A stretch of DNA of 64,000 nucleotides from Hydractinia symbiolongicarpus (lineage: Eukaryota > Cnidaria > Hydrozoa > Anthoathecata > Hydractiniidae), in assembly GCF_029227915.1 (NCBI RefSeq), contig NC_079876.1:26635828-26699827 (forward strand), in the 5' to 3' direction. Made by a program: the position numbers and the translations under genes. This document shows, in pieces, positions 22,765-34,446 of the stretch. The notes under the pieces were generated by a model. It saw nothing but the letters and a program-made list of their open reading frames with translations, made no database searches and was not told the DNA's origin. Within the stretch, counting starts at the first letter, position 1. Each line of letters starts with the position of its first letter.

Positions 22765-22980
22765 AAACCCTTGTACCTTTTACAGAAGTCATGTCCTGCT
22801 CTCTGCTTGTCAAAGTTTTGTTCGTATGTGACAATTAACTCCTTGGAAAAAGGAAGAATTGTGTCTCTTGGAGCACATTCTTAAGAGAAGCAAAGCCTCT
22901 AGACTTTAAATCTAAGAATTAACTGGTCGAGTTTATCATTGTGCTTGCACTTTATAATTTTTATTCTTCCTTTCTTATTT
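22765..22980 (+). repeat. 3'-terminal tail of a USP-type retroelement (family A)
   Basis: Very close to 30-250: both share ttacagaagtc, ctccttggaaaa, agaattgtgt and ctggtcgagtttatcattgt, then diverge after attctt. The shared right edge (about 252 and 22980) suggests the exact 3' end of this family. Confidence 0.75.
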
Positions 22981-23489
22981 CTTGTTAGTAACTCCTTTAT
23001 TTCAAATCTTTTTCAGCTTTGTTTTTCTTTACTTTGTCCAATTCGTTATTTAGTTTTGAATTATCCCGTAGTTTTTTGACGTTTCGAACTTCATTTTTAT
23101 GTTCAGTCAACCTTTTTCAGTTATTCTCTAGGTTAATTTAGTTAGCTTCTGAATTTTTCCTTGATGTTTTGCTTTAATTCTGGTTTATCCGCTCTTTTGA
23201 CCATTCTAGTCCAATGTTCTCCTTCTCTTGTGAGTTCTTCCCTCTCAAACAGGGTTAAGGTCTGTTTTTTCTTGATTCCTTGCTTGCATCTCCTATCTCT
23301 CGATTATGTAATAGCAACTTTGGTGCCATCTACTTTTCTAACTTTAACCTTACAAAAAAATAATTTTACCTGAGAACTACCTGTATGATTAACTGGGCAA
23401 GAAATTTTATGCTTTATAAACCATTCCATATAATCGAGAGAGGTTATTGTCTCTTTGCCTCTTTTATTTTGTTTTATTATTTACTCTGC

Positions 23490-24180
23490 GCAAGAAGAGG
23501 ATATTTGTGGGCAATGTCGATAGTTTTTTTGTAATCCTGGTTGATTGCGGTGACTACGCCTTTTTTAGCCTGCCATCTACGGCTGCTCCAGCTAGTGTCA
23601 AAGCTCACTCCAACTCGAACATAGTCAGCCGAGTTATCGCAACACAATTTTTTTTACATCTTTCACAGCTTTTTGACATATTTTTCTCAGAAATCTTTTC
23701 CACGCTTGGCTTCAATATTTCCGTATTATTTCGCCATGAAGAGCGGTACATCCGTCCGAGGTTCAAGATCGCAAGCAATTTCGCAACTGCCGCTTTTTCT
23801 CCGCCAATAATACGAAAAGTTAACGTAGCAGGGTTGATATGAAAATTTTTTTTCAGACAAACTTTTCTGGTTGAAAAAAAACTGTGATCAGAATCTTTTG
23901 AACTGCACGATTTTTCACAGCATTGGAATGCCCATTTTGTTCCCAACCCTTGTTGAAATAATTTCGTTTCTTGTATTTTTATTTTTTCCAACGCAATTTT
24001 TCCAGCCAAGATACTCTTTTACAGCTTATTCTAATATTGCCATGTCCTTAATTAAAAATCTTTTGGAGCGTTCATCCTTGTCATTGCAATCACCTTCACT
24101 TCCTTCGCTATGGTCAAAATCAAAATCATCGTCATTTTCATCTCAAATATCCTCCTCTGGGAGAACAATTTTACGGTAAC
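23490..24180 (-). pseudogene. Mutator-like transposase fragment
   Basis: Frame 24009-23605 has paired cysteines (KWAFQCCEKSC), then FHINPATLTFRIIGGEKAAV and AKLLAILNLGRMY, then SMxKxC-like helices. In the next frame, down to about 23500, it reads VRVGVSFDTSWSSRRW then KKGVVTAI, matching the VSFDGTWxxRG block that carries the first catalytic Asp of the Mutator-like transposase domain found in multicopy cnidarian genes. One frameshift separates the pieces, and the rest of the DDE core is missing. Confidence 0.6.
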
Positions 24181-25380
24181 TTAGGTTTGACTATTCGTTT
24201 TCTATCATCACGTTTACTTACCATGACGCTTTGTTATAATTATGAAGTTGATGTTTCAATTCTATGTTGAACTCTTTAGTTTTCAACATGCGACTTCGAT
24301 TTCTTTTTTTTCCCTTAAAAAGTTCTTTTGCGACATTAAATCTACCCATCTCGAAGAAAGCTTATGAACTATGCTGAATAATTTAGCTTGTTTAGATAAT
24401 AATATGCACACCGTGATCGTCAGAACTTATAGAATGTTCAAAGTGAGATTAACACATATATTTAGTTCGCTTTTTAAAAAAAAATGTGTTTGAAGCTTCC
24501 CGACCATAAGAAGTAAATCCTTTTTTAACCTACTTCCAATTGACATTTTGAAAAAAAATAATTCAGAAGTTGGTAGAGAATATCAAACTCAACATAATTA
24601 AAAAAAAATTGTATTAAAATTATATTTATACCATTACAGTATCCTTAATAATGATATTCAATAAACCTTATGTTCGATAAATAATAAAAATTATTACCTA
24701 AAAGAATATTTCGTTATTGACGAGTTGTTTTCCCTTTATTTTTTAGTTACTTAAGCTAAATAACGCTGTAATTTTTTTAAATTCTTTAAAAGGCGACCAT
24801 ACAAAGATTAAAATATTGTTGCATTTTTTGATAATATCATTAAAATGAAACTCGCAAAGCCTAAATATAGCCTTGTGTGTAATAAGGACTTGTTCTGCTG
24901 CTTTTAATTACTATTTTAGAAACATTTGGGAAGAGACAAGGGAAAAAAGACATCCTAAAGTAAAGTTGCATGTCGTGTTAGATATTTACAGAAATATCAG
25001 TCTTCAAAAGTAAAACATATTAATCACTTAAATTATCCGAGTCTGAACAAATAATGACTGAGTGGTCGTCACCATCTTCACCTTCAGAAGAAGTGTTCGC
25101 AGTGGCTTTACAACTTTGCTCTTAAATTCAATCTACATTTGTTGGTGGTTCGTACATGTTTTTACTGCGGCGCTTACACAAAAAACTATTTTCTACTGAG
25201 TTAATTACTTCTTCTCGCTCTTTTTGTGCCCAATTTGATGTTTATCAACAACAATTGTTCCCTTGTAGCGTGTTTCATCGATAAACGCTTATCACACAAA
25301 AGTTCTGTTAACAAGCTGAAAGCTCTCCACCGTTGAGTATGGTATTCTTTTCTCCTATAAGTCAAAATTTTTTTTCAAAT
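24181..25380. other. No gene recognised; strongly AT-rich
   Basis: A/T homopolymer-rich spacer. A short Glu/Asp/Ser-rich minus-strand reading at about 25030-25130 may belong to the end of the next relic. Confidence 0.45.
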
Positions 25381-26105
25381 AGCTTCAGCTTCCCAACCTG
25401 TGTAGTTTACACGTTCAAAGGCTTGAACTCTTTTACAGCGGCTTCAAGAACACATTTGCCAAAATGAGCCGATTCCTCAGAATATTTTGCTAACTCCTCG
25501 ATTTGGTCAACACCATATGAAGCATTGGCTGACCAGTTTTTTATATCAATCCATAGCATGTTTTTAAAGACGGGGTTTTCAAAATCGTCAAATTTGTGTA
25601 GAAATATTGTTTTTAAGTTGGCTAAGGCATTTTTTTTAAACGAGACCTCTATTGCTTTTTTGTCTAATCCCGTCATAACCAAGAATGGTATAGTTATTCT
25701 CTCTTTATCACTATTCGAACGATGTTTGTCCTCCACTTTTTTAAAAATGATGAAGATAGCTCTCCGTCAATGACACGGAATGAGGCACGGGGTGACTTGA
25801 AAGCGTATCTTCGTCAATAGTGTCTTGGATGTTTAAAGCTACTTCACTAACGATTGAGGAAACATTATCTCACGCGGTTATGATTGCAGGCCACCGTGAA
25901 AGAAGTCGAGTAAACACAGTTCTGCGATGGCCTACAAATCTAATCCCTCTAACTTCTAGGTGACAACAAGTGGTTCTGCCCCCAGTGTTCATCGCATCAA
26001 GAAGCCGCAATTGAAACTCAGATTTCTAATTGCGGTAACTTCCTTGCCGTACAATTGTTAAGATCACATCAGTAAATAAGTCTTCTTTTAAAGACAACAA
26101 GTTGT
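25380..26105 (-). pseudogene. hAT-like (ZNF862/KIAA1586-type) transposase relic
   Basis: Minus-strand readings give RFVGHRRTVFTRLLSRWPAI with a VSSIVSEVALNIQDTIDED continuation, then the frame 25736-25407 (ITIPFLVMTGLDKKAIEVSF; FENPVFKNMLWIDIKNWSAN; VDQIEELAKY; EAAVKEFKPLN). The R-W-V-G-(H/R)-R ... RW-P pattern and the LD-(I/L)-KNW block fit hAT-derived proteins. The reading is cut at about 26110 by a 5'-truncated USP retroelement and seems to resume at about 27140. Recognition is moderate. Confidence 0.4.
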
Positions 26106-27150
26106 CAATTGCTTGCTTAAAAAACATCATGTCCTAAAGGTACCATCTCACCCAACTGACGATGTGTCTTTCAACAACAAGTACAACTTGGTTGCTACCA
26201 TTAACCACTCAGGTACATTGGGCCTTCATGAAGGACCAACAAAACACCTGGTTCAAATGCAACGATCGCTGTATTTCTCAAGCAGACACATTCCACTTGA
26301 ATAATTCTTCGTCATACATACTTTTCTTCTCCAAAGGTTAACTTATTTGTATGTCACATAACAAATGGGGGAGGGAATCCATGACCCTAGCGATTTTATT
26401 TGCCCCAGCTGATTATTATGATTAGGTTGCTCAGTGCACCATGAAGCCGGGTTTGCTCACTCCTCTCTTTGTATAGAGACACTAAGGAGCACAGCAAGGG
26501 GGCTTGACACCATATCTTGTCTTCGGGCTTGATGATCCCACTTAATACCCCAGTCCAGTAGGAAGACAGAGTTTGCTCCTTTTGCTTTCAGGATTGACAA
26601 TCCTGCTGCCCTTGGTAATTTTAGAAGAAGCTTTGCAATGGGGTTAGATTTTCTTATCTGGTCTTCATCGTGTTACGCCAACGCATATTACCCCAGTTAC
26701 GACAGGCTGGTACTGTCATTAGGCAGGTCCACAGCAACAATTACCTGTGTAAGGCTGAGTGTTGGAGCTCCGTAACGCATGTGGAAAGCTACACCCAGGG
26801 TCCCAAGTCCTGGCGCACAGATAGTTGTTCGCTTTAACTTAAACACGTTTCGTTAAGAAAGATTTTAAATTTAGCTGTTTAAGGATATTCACGTTATGAT
26901 AAGTTTTATTTATCTCATTTGTACCTATTTAATTCATTTCGAATTGCTTTAATATTTATTGTTCTCTGTTGTGTTCTGTCGCTGTTGTATTTTTCTGCCT
27001 CTTTGCGGTCAATGTTTTTAGGAAATCCTTGCAAAAAGGGGTATTTTGCTTTTTTGAAAAATCTTTAGAGGGTTGCACCTTCTAACTATAGTAGAACCAG
27101 CTGTTATTAGAGAAGAATTATCATTACAGCTAGCTGTTTTGTCACCTCAT
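26106..27150 (+). mobile_element. 5'-truncated USP retroelement (family B)
   Basis: Begins with the USP C-terminal end: SHPTDDVSFNNKYNLVATIN then HSGTL (His box), shifted frames giving WFKCNDRCI and NNSSSYILFF at 26250-26335. The 3' UTR follows: block agcaagggggcttgacacc (26493), module tgtgtaaggctgagtgttgg (26746-26765), ccttgcaaaaagggg and the tail attacagctagctgttttgt at about 27133-27152. It lies between two halves of a minus-strand hAT-like relic. Confidence 0.75.
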
Positions 27151-27310
27151 TTTCGATTGCCTTAGCTGCTTGCTTCATTTAGCTTTTTATCTTTCCAGAA
27201 TTTTTTAAAAAATTGCTATAAAAAAATCATCAATGCTAGTAAAATCAGTCCCATTGACTGCATCCTTAACAGAATTTTCAATACGGTAATAGGCACAATG
27301 TATTTTGATA
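27140..27310 (-). pseudogene. Continuation of the interrupted minus-strand relic
   Basis: Reads IENSVKDAVNGTDFTSIDDF then F, and ENEVTKQLAVMI next to the retroelement tail, paralleling 15316-15606. It probably joins to 25380-26105 once the retroelement is discounted. Confidence 0.4.
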
Positions 27311-28447
27311 AGCCAGGGACGAGTACAGGCCACCCTAGTCATTAGGCCAGACTTTCTGCCAGAATTTACACCAACACCATCGGATCCAATATTTTTGTGT
27401 GGTAACTTCCTGATCGAGTTTTATTGACTATTTGTTTCATCAAAGATGCTGTGAATACCATTTTTTAACGAGAAATGCGTCAGTTCCATCAAACTCTAAA
27501 ATTTCTAATAGCTGTGCTTCAAAATAAACTGGGATTCCTAATCCAATAAAAAATTAATTACTGATCGTTTAGTTCGTATTCCAAACAAAACAGCGCTTCC
27601 ACTAGTCTTTTTTATATAAATTGAAATGGCGAGACAAATGTACCAGATATAAAAGAGACAAATGGCCCTAAGAATGAGGTTTACTGCTAACAAGGTTGTG
27701 ATTACTTAATACATACTGTTTCATCCTGCTCTTGTCAGAACTATTTCTTTGTCGCTACCAGTTTCCCTTGCTTGGAGACCATCTGTTAATATACTTATAA
27801 TTGAGCCATGGGTAAAGTCAGATACAATTTCCACATTTACCTAAACTGAACAATCAAAAGAGAATATCGACATTTTCACCATTAACTCAATGTTTTCATT
27901 GGTTCGCAAAATTTGAAAGAAAAAAGAAACAAAATTGTTCAAAAGATAGCGGCCACACGCTAGGTCGTTAGCGACCTATATCTGTTGTGCATAATACCCC
28001 ATGGTTACCACTCCCAAAAAAAAGAAAAAAAAAGCGAACGGTAGCAATTAAATTCACGTTATCAACATTTATGAAAGACCGCTCACGTGCGATCTATTGT
28101 AAGTTCAATAAAAGAATGATAGTTTATTTTCAAGGTTTGCATTTTTTGTTATAAACCATAATTTTTAATTAAATAAACGTTTTGCGCGTGCGATGATTCG
28201 CACGCCTGAACAAATCTGCGCGTGTGTTGGGACGTGCGCGTGCGATCACACGGCTCTCACTAAATGGTCTGAATCAACAATTTACTACCATACGTCTAAC
28301 ATGTTTGGTGTAAGATCACTTCCCCAGCACAACGTATCAGTTTGGTGAACGAGGAGAACGACCTACTCCGAACTCTTAAGAACACATCAAACCCAGTTGC
28401 GAAAAGCAACTTGCAAAACCTTTTAGAAGATATGGCCAAGTTAAGGT
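27311..28447. other. No gene recognised; pre-insertion DNA of the BEL element
   Basis: AT-rich spacer. A short plus-strand frame from 28342 (ENDLLRTLKNTSNPVAKSNL) runs up to the BEL insertion and continues for a few codons at 33734 beyond it. Its family is not recognised. Confidence 0.4.
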
Positions 28448-28452
28448 CAATC

Positions 28453-28594
28453 TTTTCTGTCTCGTACACAGAAAGAACGACTGATTGCGATAAGAGTTAT
28501 AAACGAACTGCCACAAGAAGGCCGAAGGCGCAAGAAACGTGAAGAGGACTGGGGACTAACAGAAGCGAATCTAAAAACTAAAGAAAACCTAACA
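28453..28594 (-). repeat. 3' LTR of the BEL/Pao element (142 bp)
   Basis: On the minus strand begins TGTTAGGTTTTC and ends GACAGAAAA. Compared with the 5' LTR it has six extra bases (gaagag on the plus strand). Confidence 0.88.
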
Positions 28595-28703
28595 TCCTCC
28601 CCCGCCAGGCAAAAGAAAAAGCCTAAAATAAACCGTAAAGCATAAAAAAAACCTATAAACTATAAAATAAAATAAAAAGTTTAAAACAAATGTCCACAAA
28701 TAT

Positions 28704-30056
28704 TTACATGTTCTTGACCCTTGAAATGTTTGCATCGTCAACAAAGGAAACGTCTACCTTGGATTGCTGAAAATCTTCGTTCGATTTCACTTCGAGTGGA
28801 ACGAGTTTGTTGATAGGTCGGTTGACGAATAACGTTTTTCCATTGCGTGCGTATCGAACTCTAGCAACTCGAATCTTTCCATCTGAGGAAGGCTTGATAT
28901 TTTCCACAATTCCGACTTTCCATAACGTTCGTGGCCGTTTTTCGTCGTTTATTAACACCATATTTTTCACTCGGATGGTTTCACCACTTCGTTGAAACTT
29001 GGATCGTTTTTGCGATTCGCGTAGATTTAGCAGATATTCGTTGTACCACGATTCCCAAAAATAACGTAAGTTTTTTGAGATATCAACAGATTCTTCGATC
29101 GTATAAGCTTGTGTGTTTAATTTCCTACCAAAGAGTAAGTGATTTGGTGTCAACACTTCGACTCCTGGTTCGTTGTATAAAAATGTTAATGGACGATTGT
29201 TGATTACCACTTCGATTTCCTTGAGAATTGTTAACAATTGCTCGTAATCAACTCTTTTATGTTGCAAATATTTTTTAAGACATCTCGTAGTTGATCGCAC
29301 CATTCTCTCAAACATCCCACCCCACCACGGGGCAGCTGGCAAGTTGAATTTCCATAAAATCTTTTTCTCTGCAGCAAAGAGCTGTGTTTCTTCTGAGATA
29401 AATGGCGAACCATCATCAGATATAATAACATTGGGAACGCCACGTGCACTAAAAAATCGAGATAAGCCACGGATGCATGTAGTCGCGGAATAATCAGGAA
29501 CTAAGTCCAAGTAAATAGCTCTTGTCGAGGCACAAGTAAATAAAAATATCCATGATTTATACATAAGGGTGGCCGCGTCAACAGGAGCGTAGATACTTCG
29601 AACATAAACGGGACCAGCGTAGTCCAGGCCAGTGCAAGTGAAGGCAAAAATGTCGTTAACTCGTGCAGATGGAAGATCAGGTAAAGCTGGATAAGAATAC
29701 GGTTGTCCATCGACAAATTTACAAAGTACGCATTTACGAAGGAGGAGCTTGATGTAATTTCGACATTTAGGAATTCAAAATCGTGATCGTAATTCGTTAA
29801 GTGTTTCGCGTAAACCATTATGTGCAACCGTTGCATGACAAAAATATACTAACAACGCAGTGAACGGATGGTCGGGAGGTAGCAAAATCGGAAATTTAGC
29901 GTTGTAGGAAATCGGTGCATTTTTCAGTCGTCCCTTACATCTATAGATCGTCTTGGAATACACGTAGATCTCGTGACAGTTGGTCAAAATCCGTTTGTTG
30001 CACCAAGGACTGTTGCGTATACCGGATCCATAATCGTTCAGCGTAGGCGAATTCAT
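28704..30056 (-). pseudogene. BEL/Pao integrase region
   Basis: 30056-29775 holds the integrase N-terminal part (LLPPDHPFTALLVYFCHATV then AHNG, a zinc-binding HH-CC-type start). 29564-28704 holds the core (SWIFLFTCASTRAIYLDLVP; FFSARGVPNVIISDDGSPFI; WWGGMFERMVRSTTRCLKKY) and the C-terminal BEL-type domain (NHLLFGRK; RTLWKVGIVENIKPSSDGKI). Frames are split at about 29560 and 29780. Confidence 0.88.
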
Positions 30057-30462
30057 CGTTAGTGATGGTTAAGGAGAGTTGGCGATCCTCTTTCTTCTTC
30101 TTGATATTGTCAATAAATCGAAGTGCGTAGGCGGTGACACGAATCAGTCTTCTTAAAGATCTAAACTTAACAACATTAACGCAAATCAGTTCAATTGGGC
30201 TTACCTGTGTAGTGTGACTTACTAAATGGAGTACCCCCGTCGAAGAATCACTAGAATCTCTACAAACCCAATCAATATCACTACATCCAACAACACGACC
30301 AACTTCAAACCCGCGAAAATCAACATCAGCATTTGACAAAAAAACCGGACCACCGAACCACAAATTACTGTCCTTTAACTCTGACAACAAACAACCTCTT
30401 GAGATGATATCTGCAGGGTTTTCAGTGGACGTAACATGATACCAAGAGGAAATACAAACCAC

Positions 30463-31868
30463 TTAGCGAATTTTATCAACACGGCGCTGAATATATGGCT
30501 CATAACGCTTCTGGTGATTTGTGATCCATGACAAAACAATCGTTGAGTCAGACCAACAGTAAACTTTAGATATCGGTAGAAGCGATGACAAGTGGTTAAA
30601 AATAACATCGATGTGGGTACTTAATAACCAGCATGCTTGTAACTCGAGACGAGGTATGGTTGGCGGTTTGAAAGGAGCGATTCGAGATTGTGATGATACC
30701 AATATGACACGACAATGACCCAACGCATCAATCAAACGCAAGTATGTGCAACAACCGTAACCCTTCTGGCTAGCATCACAAAATCCATGGAGTTCAACCA
30801 ATGACGCATTTCGAAAATCACCATACCATCTTGAGACACACACCTCCAAACTACCCCTCATATCCTTAATAATGGCTTCCCATTCAACCAACAAGTCTGC
30901 CGACAACCTGTCCTCCCACGAAAGTTTAGCTTAACAAACACGTTGAAACAAGACCTAGATATAACTGGATTATTGATGCCTACTGTATCGTATATCGAGG
31001 CTGTATATCGTGATAATTCTCTCTTGGTTGGTATGCTGGACACTGAAGATAAAAGCTCCTCCATAGAGAGGTTTATAATGTCGGTATCTTTGTGCCAGGT
31101 CAATCCTAACACTTTCGTAACATGATTGGATGATGGTCGATTGTTAACCATAAACTCTAAAGATTCGGAATTTGATTCAAATTTGCGTAAATGAAATGAC
31201 GCCTCGGCCAATCGTGATTTGCATGTGTTGAAAAATTTATAAGCTTGACTATCGTTATCTGCACCACTAGTTAAATCATCCACGTGTAACGATTTCAAAA
31301 ACGATGAAGCGAAATCCGGGTCAGAATTATCGTACGAATGAGCGTGAATAATCAGAGTGCTCGATAATAAAAACGGCGACGATGTTAATCCGAAAGCTAA
31401 ACGACAAATGCGATAGCTGCAAAGTTGAGCGTCCATGATGTTACTCGGAGTTACACTGTCAATATCTTCAAAATAAATGAATCTAACGAACTCGCGAAAT
31501 TCTGAGTCTAACTCAATCTTTAGAAAGGCCTTTTCGATGTCGGCGATAAAAGCAATTCTTTCGGCTCGAAAACGCAATAAAACTCCTAGTAGCGGCTCAG
31601 TCAAAGTAGGTCCTGGATGAAGACATTCGTTAAGAGATGACCCGTATGTTCTAGCGCTAGCGTCAAATACGATCCTTACTTTAGTCGTTGTTTTGTCCAC
31701 GCGTACAACCGGACGATGGGGTAAATAATGCGCTTTTTGCCAGGGAAGTTCTGTACCAATTTTTTCAATGATATTCTTATCGAGTTGTTCCTTTAGTATC
31801 GAGTTGTAATTACTTAAAAGAGAATCATCTTGAGCTAGCTTATCTCTCAAACGGAAAAATCGATTCAA
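30463..31868 (-). pseudogene. BEL/Pao reverse transcriptase and RNase H
   Basis: 31868-30858 carries RT motifs: HRPVVRVDKTTTKVRIVFDA, IADIEKAFLKIELD, FGLTSSPFLL and the active site LHVDDLTSG (His in place of the usual Tyr of YVDD). 30906-30463 carries an RNase H-like region, LHGFCDASQKGYGCC and WSDSTIVLSWI, with the first and third acidic residues. The two frames overlap by about 50 bp, implying one shift. A stretch 30462-29941 continues with the linker to integrase (WYHVTSTENPADIISRGCLL). Confidence 0.9.
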
Positions 31869-32033
31869 ACAAAGTGCATAATTATCCGAAAGAACTTCGT
31901 ACTTTAAATGGAAGCTTCACTTTATAACGACTTGTATGCTGATCAAAGGTTATAGATTTGTTATAATCGACTACATCAAATGAGTGTTCTATTTTCGACT
32001 CTTCAAGCGGAAACACATGTTCAAAATCAGAAG

Positions 32034-32737
32034 CTAGTGCATTAGTCGAATCGTTACGTTCACTTTGTATAAATAAAACATGAGATAATAAAACAGAGTG
32101 ATTTGCAGTATAATCGCGATTGGACCTTGCTCTCCTCTAACAACTTCATTTTCTATAAACGACCAATAAAAATCAGCGCCAATGAGTATATCAATACCTA
32201 AAGTAAGGTTGTTCGGATTGTTATCTGCCAACCGTAAATTTCGCAAGTGAGAAAATGTTTGTTTAGCAACGTCGATATTTTGAGAAGAAACTGGTGCGCA
32301 TATATCCTTTACAAAGCAGCTTATGTCGACTTCGGAATTATCAGAAGTTTTTAAACGCAGGGTAACCTTCTCAAGCGTTTCTTGAGAATTCTTTTTACCA
32401 AAAGTTGTATTGAGATGTTATCTTCGCCGATAGGACGCAACTGTAACCGTGATTTCAATGCAGGTGTAATATAAGAAAGTTAAGAACAGCTATCAAATAG
32501 TATTCTTGCTGATTTCGAAATGTTTTGTGCAGAAGGATTGGACACATTTACATAAGCGGTTTGCAACAAAACACTTTTAGATAAGTTACTGCCTGCGAAG
32601 CATGATGTCGATCCGGGATTATCCTTATCATCGTTTTCTTCATTATCATTAGATTGCTTTTTTGGCGCACAAATAGAAAAGTGATGTCGCCTTTGGCAGT
32701 TAAAACATTTGATTTTTGACATACAAATTTTTGCCAT
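32034..32737 (-). pseudogene. BEL/Pao zinc knuckle and aspartic protease region
   Basis: 32737-32480 has IKCFNCQRRHHFSICAPKK (CCHC-like) and ends in ARILFDSCS, the protease active-site region (Asp with Ser in place of Thr). 32246-32034 has LTLGIDILIGADFYWSFI, the protease C-terminal flap/strand. About 240 bp with stops separate the two. Confidence 0.8.
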
Positions 32738-32835
32738 GCGTCCAGATCGTAGCCAAATGAAACACAGTCTTTTCTCCTTGACTATATTACGCTGATTACT
32801 TCCAAAGAAATAAGCTTTCGCATATGTGCAGAAAT

Positions 32836-33405
32836 TTATAGTTGTTTGTTACCGTATCTTTCTTTTAGTAAATATAACGCTACTTCGTAATTATTGTTTG
32901 TTAACTTTGTACCCTCTAGTGTCGATAATTTTTGTATGGGTGACAGAGAATCATTTTTGTCAATTGCGCATTCAAAAGAATCAATAAAAGTTTCCCAATT
33001 TGAGGGTTGGCCGTCAAATGTTTTAATTTCTATACGAGGTAATTTTACGTTTGATGCTGAAGCACTTGAAATAAAGCTTCTTTCTGATGACGCAATTTTA
33101 TCGATGAAAGAATCAATCTTTCTGATTTCAGTTTTAAACATTATGCTACATTCTGTGGATAGTTGTTCTTCAGCATCTAAATCTGAATCTTCCTTGTCTA
33201 ATAAAAAGTTCATGACAGCTTCGTCCAAAGTTTTCAATTTTTCAAATTTTTCACTTAATGTATTCTTAAACGATAATATTTTAGAATAGTCCGCATTTTC
33301 GGTATCTTTGATTTTTTCTATTTCAGCGTTAGCTTTGTCAAACGCAACAAAAATGCCCCTCTTAACCGTACCTCTCGACCTTTCAGCTTTTCTTAATGTA
33401 TCCAT
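32836..33405 (-). pseudogene. BEL/Pao gag
   Basis: 189 codons with a coiled N-terminus (KAERSRGTVKRGIFVAFDKA) and the DUF1759-type core LPRIEIKTFDGQPSNWETFI, DSFECAIDKNDSL and LSPIQKLSTLEGT, then ALYLLKERYGN. The start codon lies about 190 bp inside the 5' LTR. The frame stops before the zinc knuckle. Confidence 0.85.
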
Positions 33406-33592
33406 GTTTCCTTAAGCGCAAAAGACAAAATGTAAATAAATAACGTCAAGTCAAAACAAACCTCAAAAACAACGTAAAAACATCAACCAATACCGTAGTA
33501 TACCAACTCAAAGATTCAAACAATAAAACAATAAAACCTCTCTTACCACAAACAAACCAATGTAGAGAAAGTGATCTCTCCGAGGGCTCCAA

Positions 33593-33728
33593 TTTTCTGT
33601 CTCTTGCACAGAAAGAACGACTGATTGCGATAAGAGTTATAAACGAACTGCCACAAGAAGGCCGAAGGCGCGAGAAACGTGACTGGGGACTAACAGAAGC
33701 GAATCTAAAAACTAAAGAAAACCTAACA
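33593..33728 (-). repeat. 5' LTR of the BEL/Pao element (136 bp)
   Basis: About 98% identical by eye to 28453-28594, apart from a 6-bp gap. Followed on the plus strand by the target duplicate caatc. Confidence 0.88.
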
Positions 33729-33977
33729 CAATCTGCCAGGCTTGGGCTAAGCATCCCTATTCTCGCAAACATTCAACCTTAAAAGATCCTTCACACCATG
33801 TACATTTTCAGATCTCCTTGGATTGCCGTCAGCACCAAATCTAGCTTCAGCTTGCTTCTTCTAAGCTGAAATTCAACATTATCGTAGAAGTGCTTTTTCT
33901 CCTGGGCTGAACTAAATTCTTACACAGTTTATAAGACCACTGACGGTGGGAAAGACCTTAGATTGTGAAGGCTTTTT

Positions 33978-34192
33978 GTTTTTGGTGACTGAAGAGTGTG
34001 TGTTGTTTATTGGTTAAATGGGTCTTCAATTGTAATCTCTAGACGATTGATAACTCCTTTCGAAAATGGAGCGTGGCGGATTTCGAAGCATAAAAGTTGA
34101 CTGGGTGGTGAAGTGAATTACTTGTTTAAGTTTGAGATGATATGTAATGGTTTTTTTGGGTCGCCGTTGCTGGGTTCCATGTCTACCTTTCT
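33978..34192 (+). repeat. Dispersed repeat, copy 2 (partner 1911-2126)
   Basis: Aligns with 1911-2126, where a DDE_Tnp_4 relic is readable. Similarity stops abruptly at ctacctttct on both sides. Confidence 0.75.
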
Positions 34193-34446
34193 AAGGGGCG
34201 GTTGCTTGGTCAGCCCAAGCATTACGATACGATTTCACAAGTGTTCATGTCTAAGGTCAGAAAGCTTTTTTGTTTCCAGGTTTGCTGCTTTTCATTCTTT
34301 GTCACAACCTTTCTAAGGGCTTGGTTCCAAGTCTACCTTTTTTAGCCCTGGGTTCTGTGTCAGTAGGTAAAACAACAACGATACGAATTGTAGTTGTTGA
34401 CTCTTCTTTTTCCAACGTTTAACAAAAGTTATTGGTTTTGGCGGAT

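Larger units (their letters stand above)
28453..33728 (-). mobile_element. BEL/Pao LTR retrotransposon, near-complete, frame-broken
   Basis: Two near-identical LTRs (28453-28594, 33593-33728) enclose, in minus-strand order, gag, CCHC knuckle, aspartic protease, reverse transcriptase, RNase H and integrase. The sequence caatc stands on both sides (28448-28452, 33729-33733), a 5-bp target duplication as expected for BEL/Pao. A purine tract (ggcgggggagga on the minus strand, 28595-28606) lies just inside the 3' LTR, and TTGGAGCC just inside the 5' LTR may begin the primer-binding site. The LTRs differ by about three substitutions and a 6-bp indel, so the insertion is fairly recent, although the coding region has several shifts or stops. 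Confidence 0.92.
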
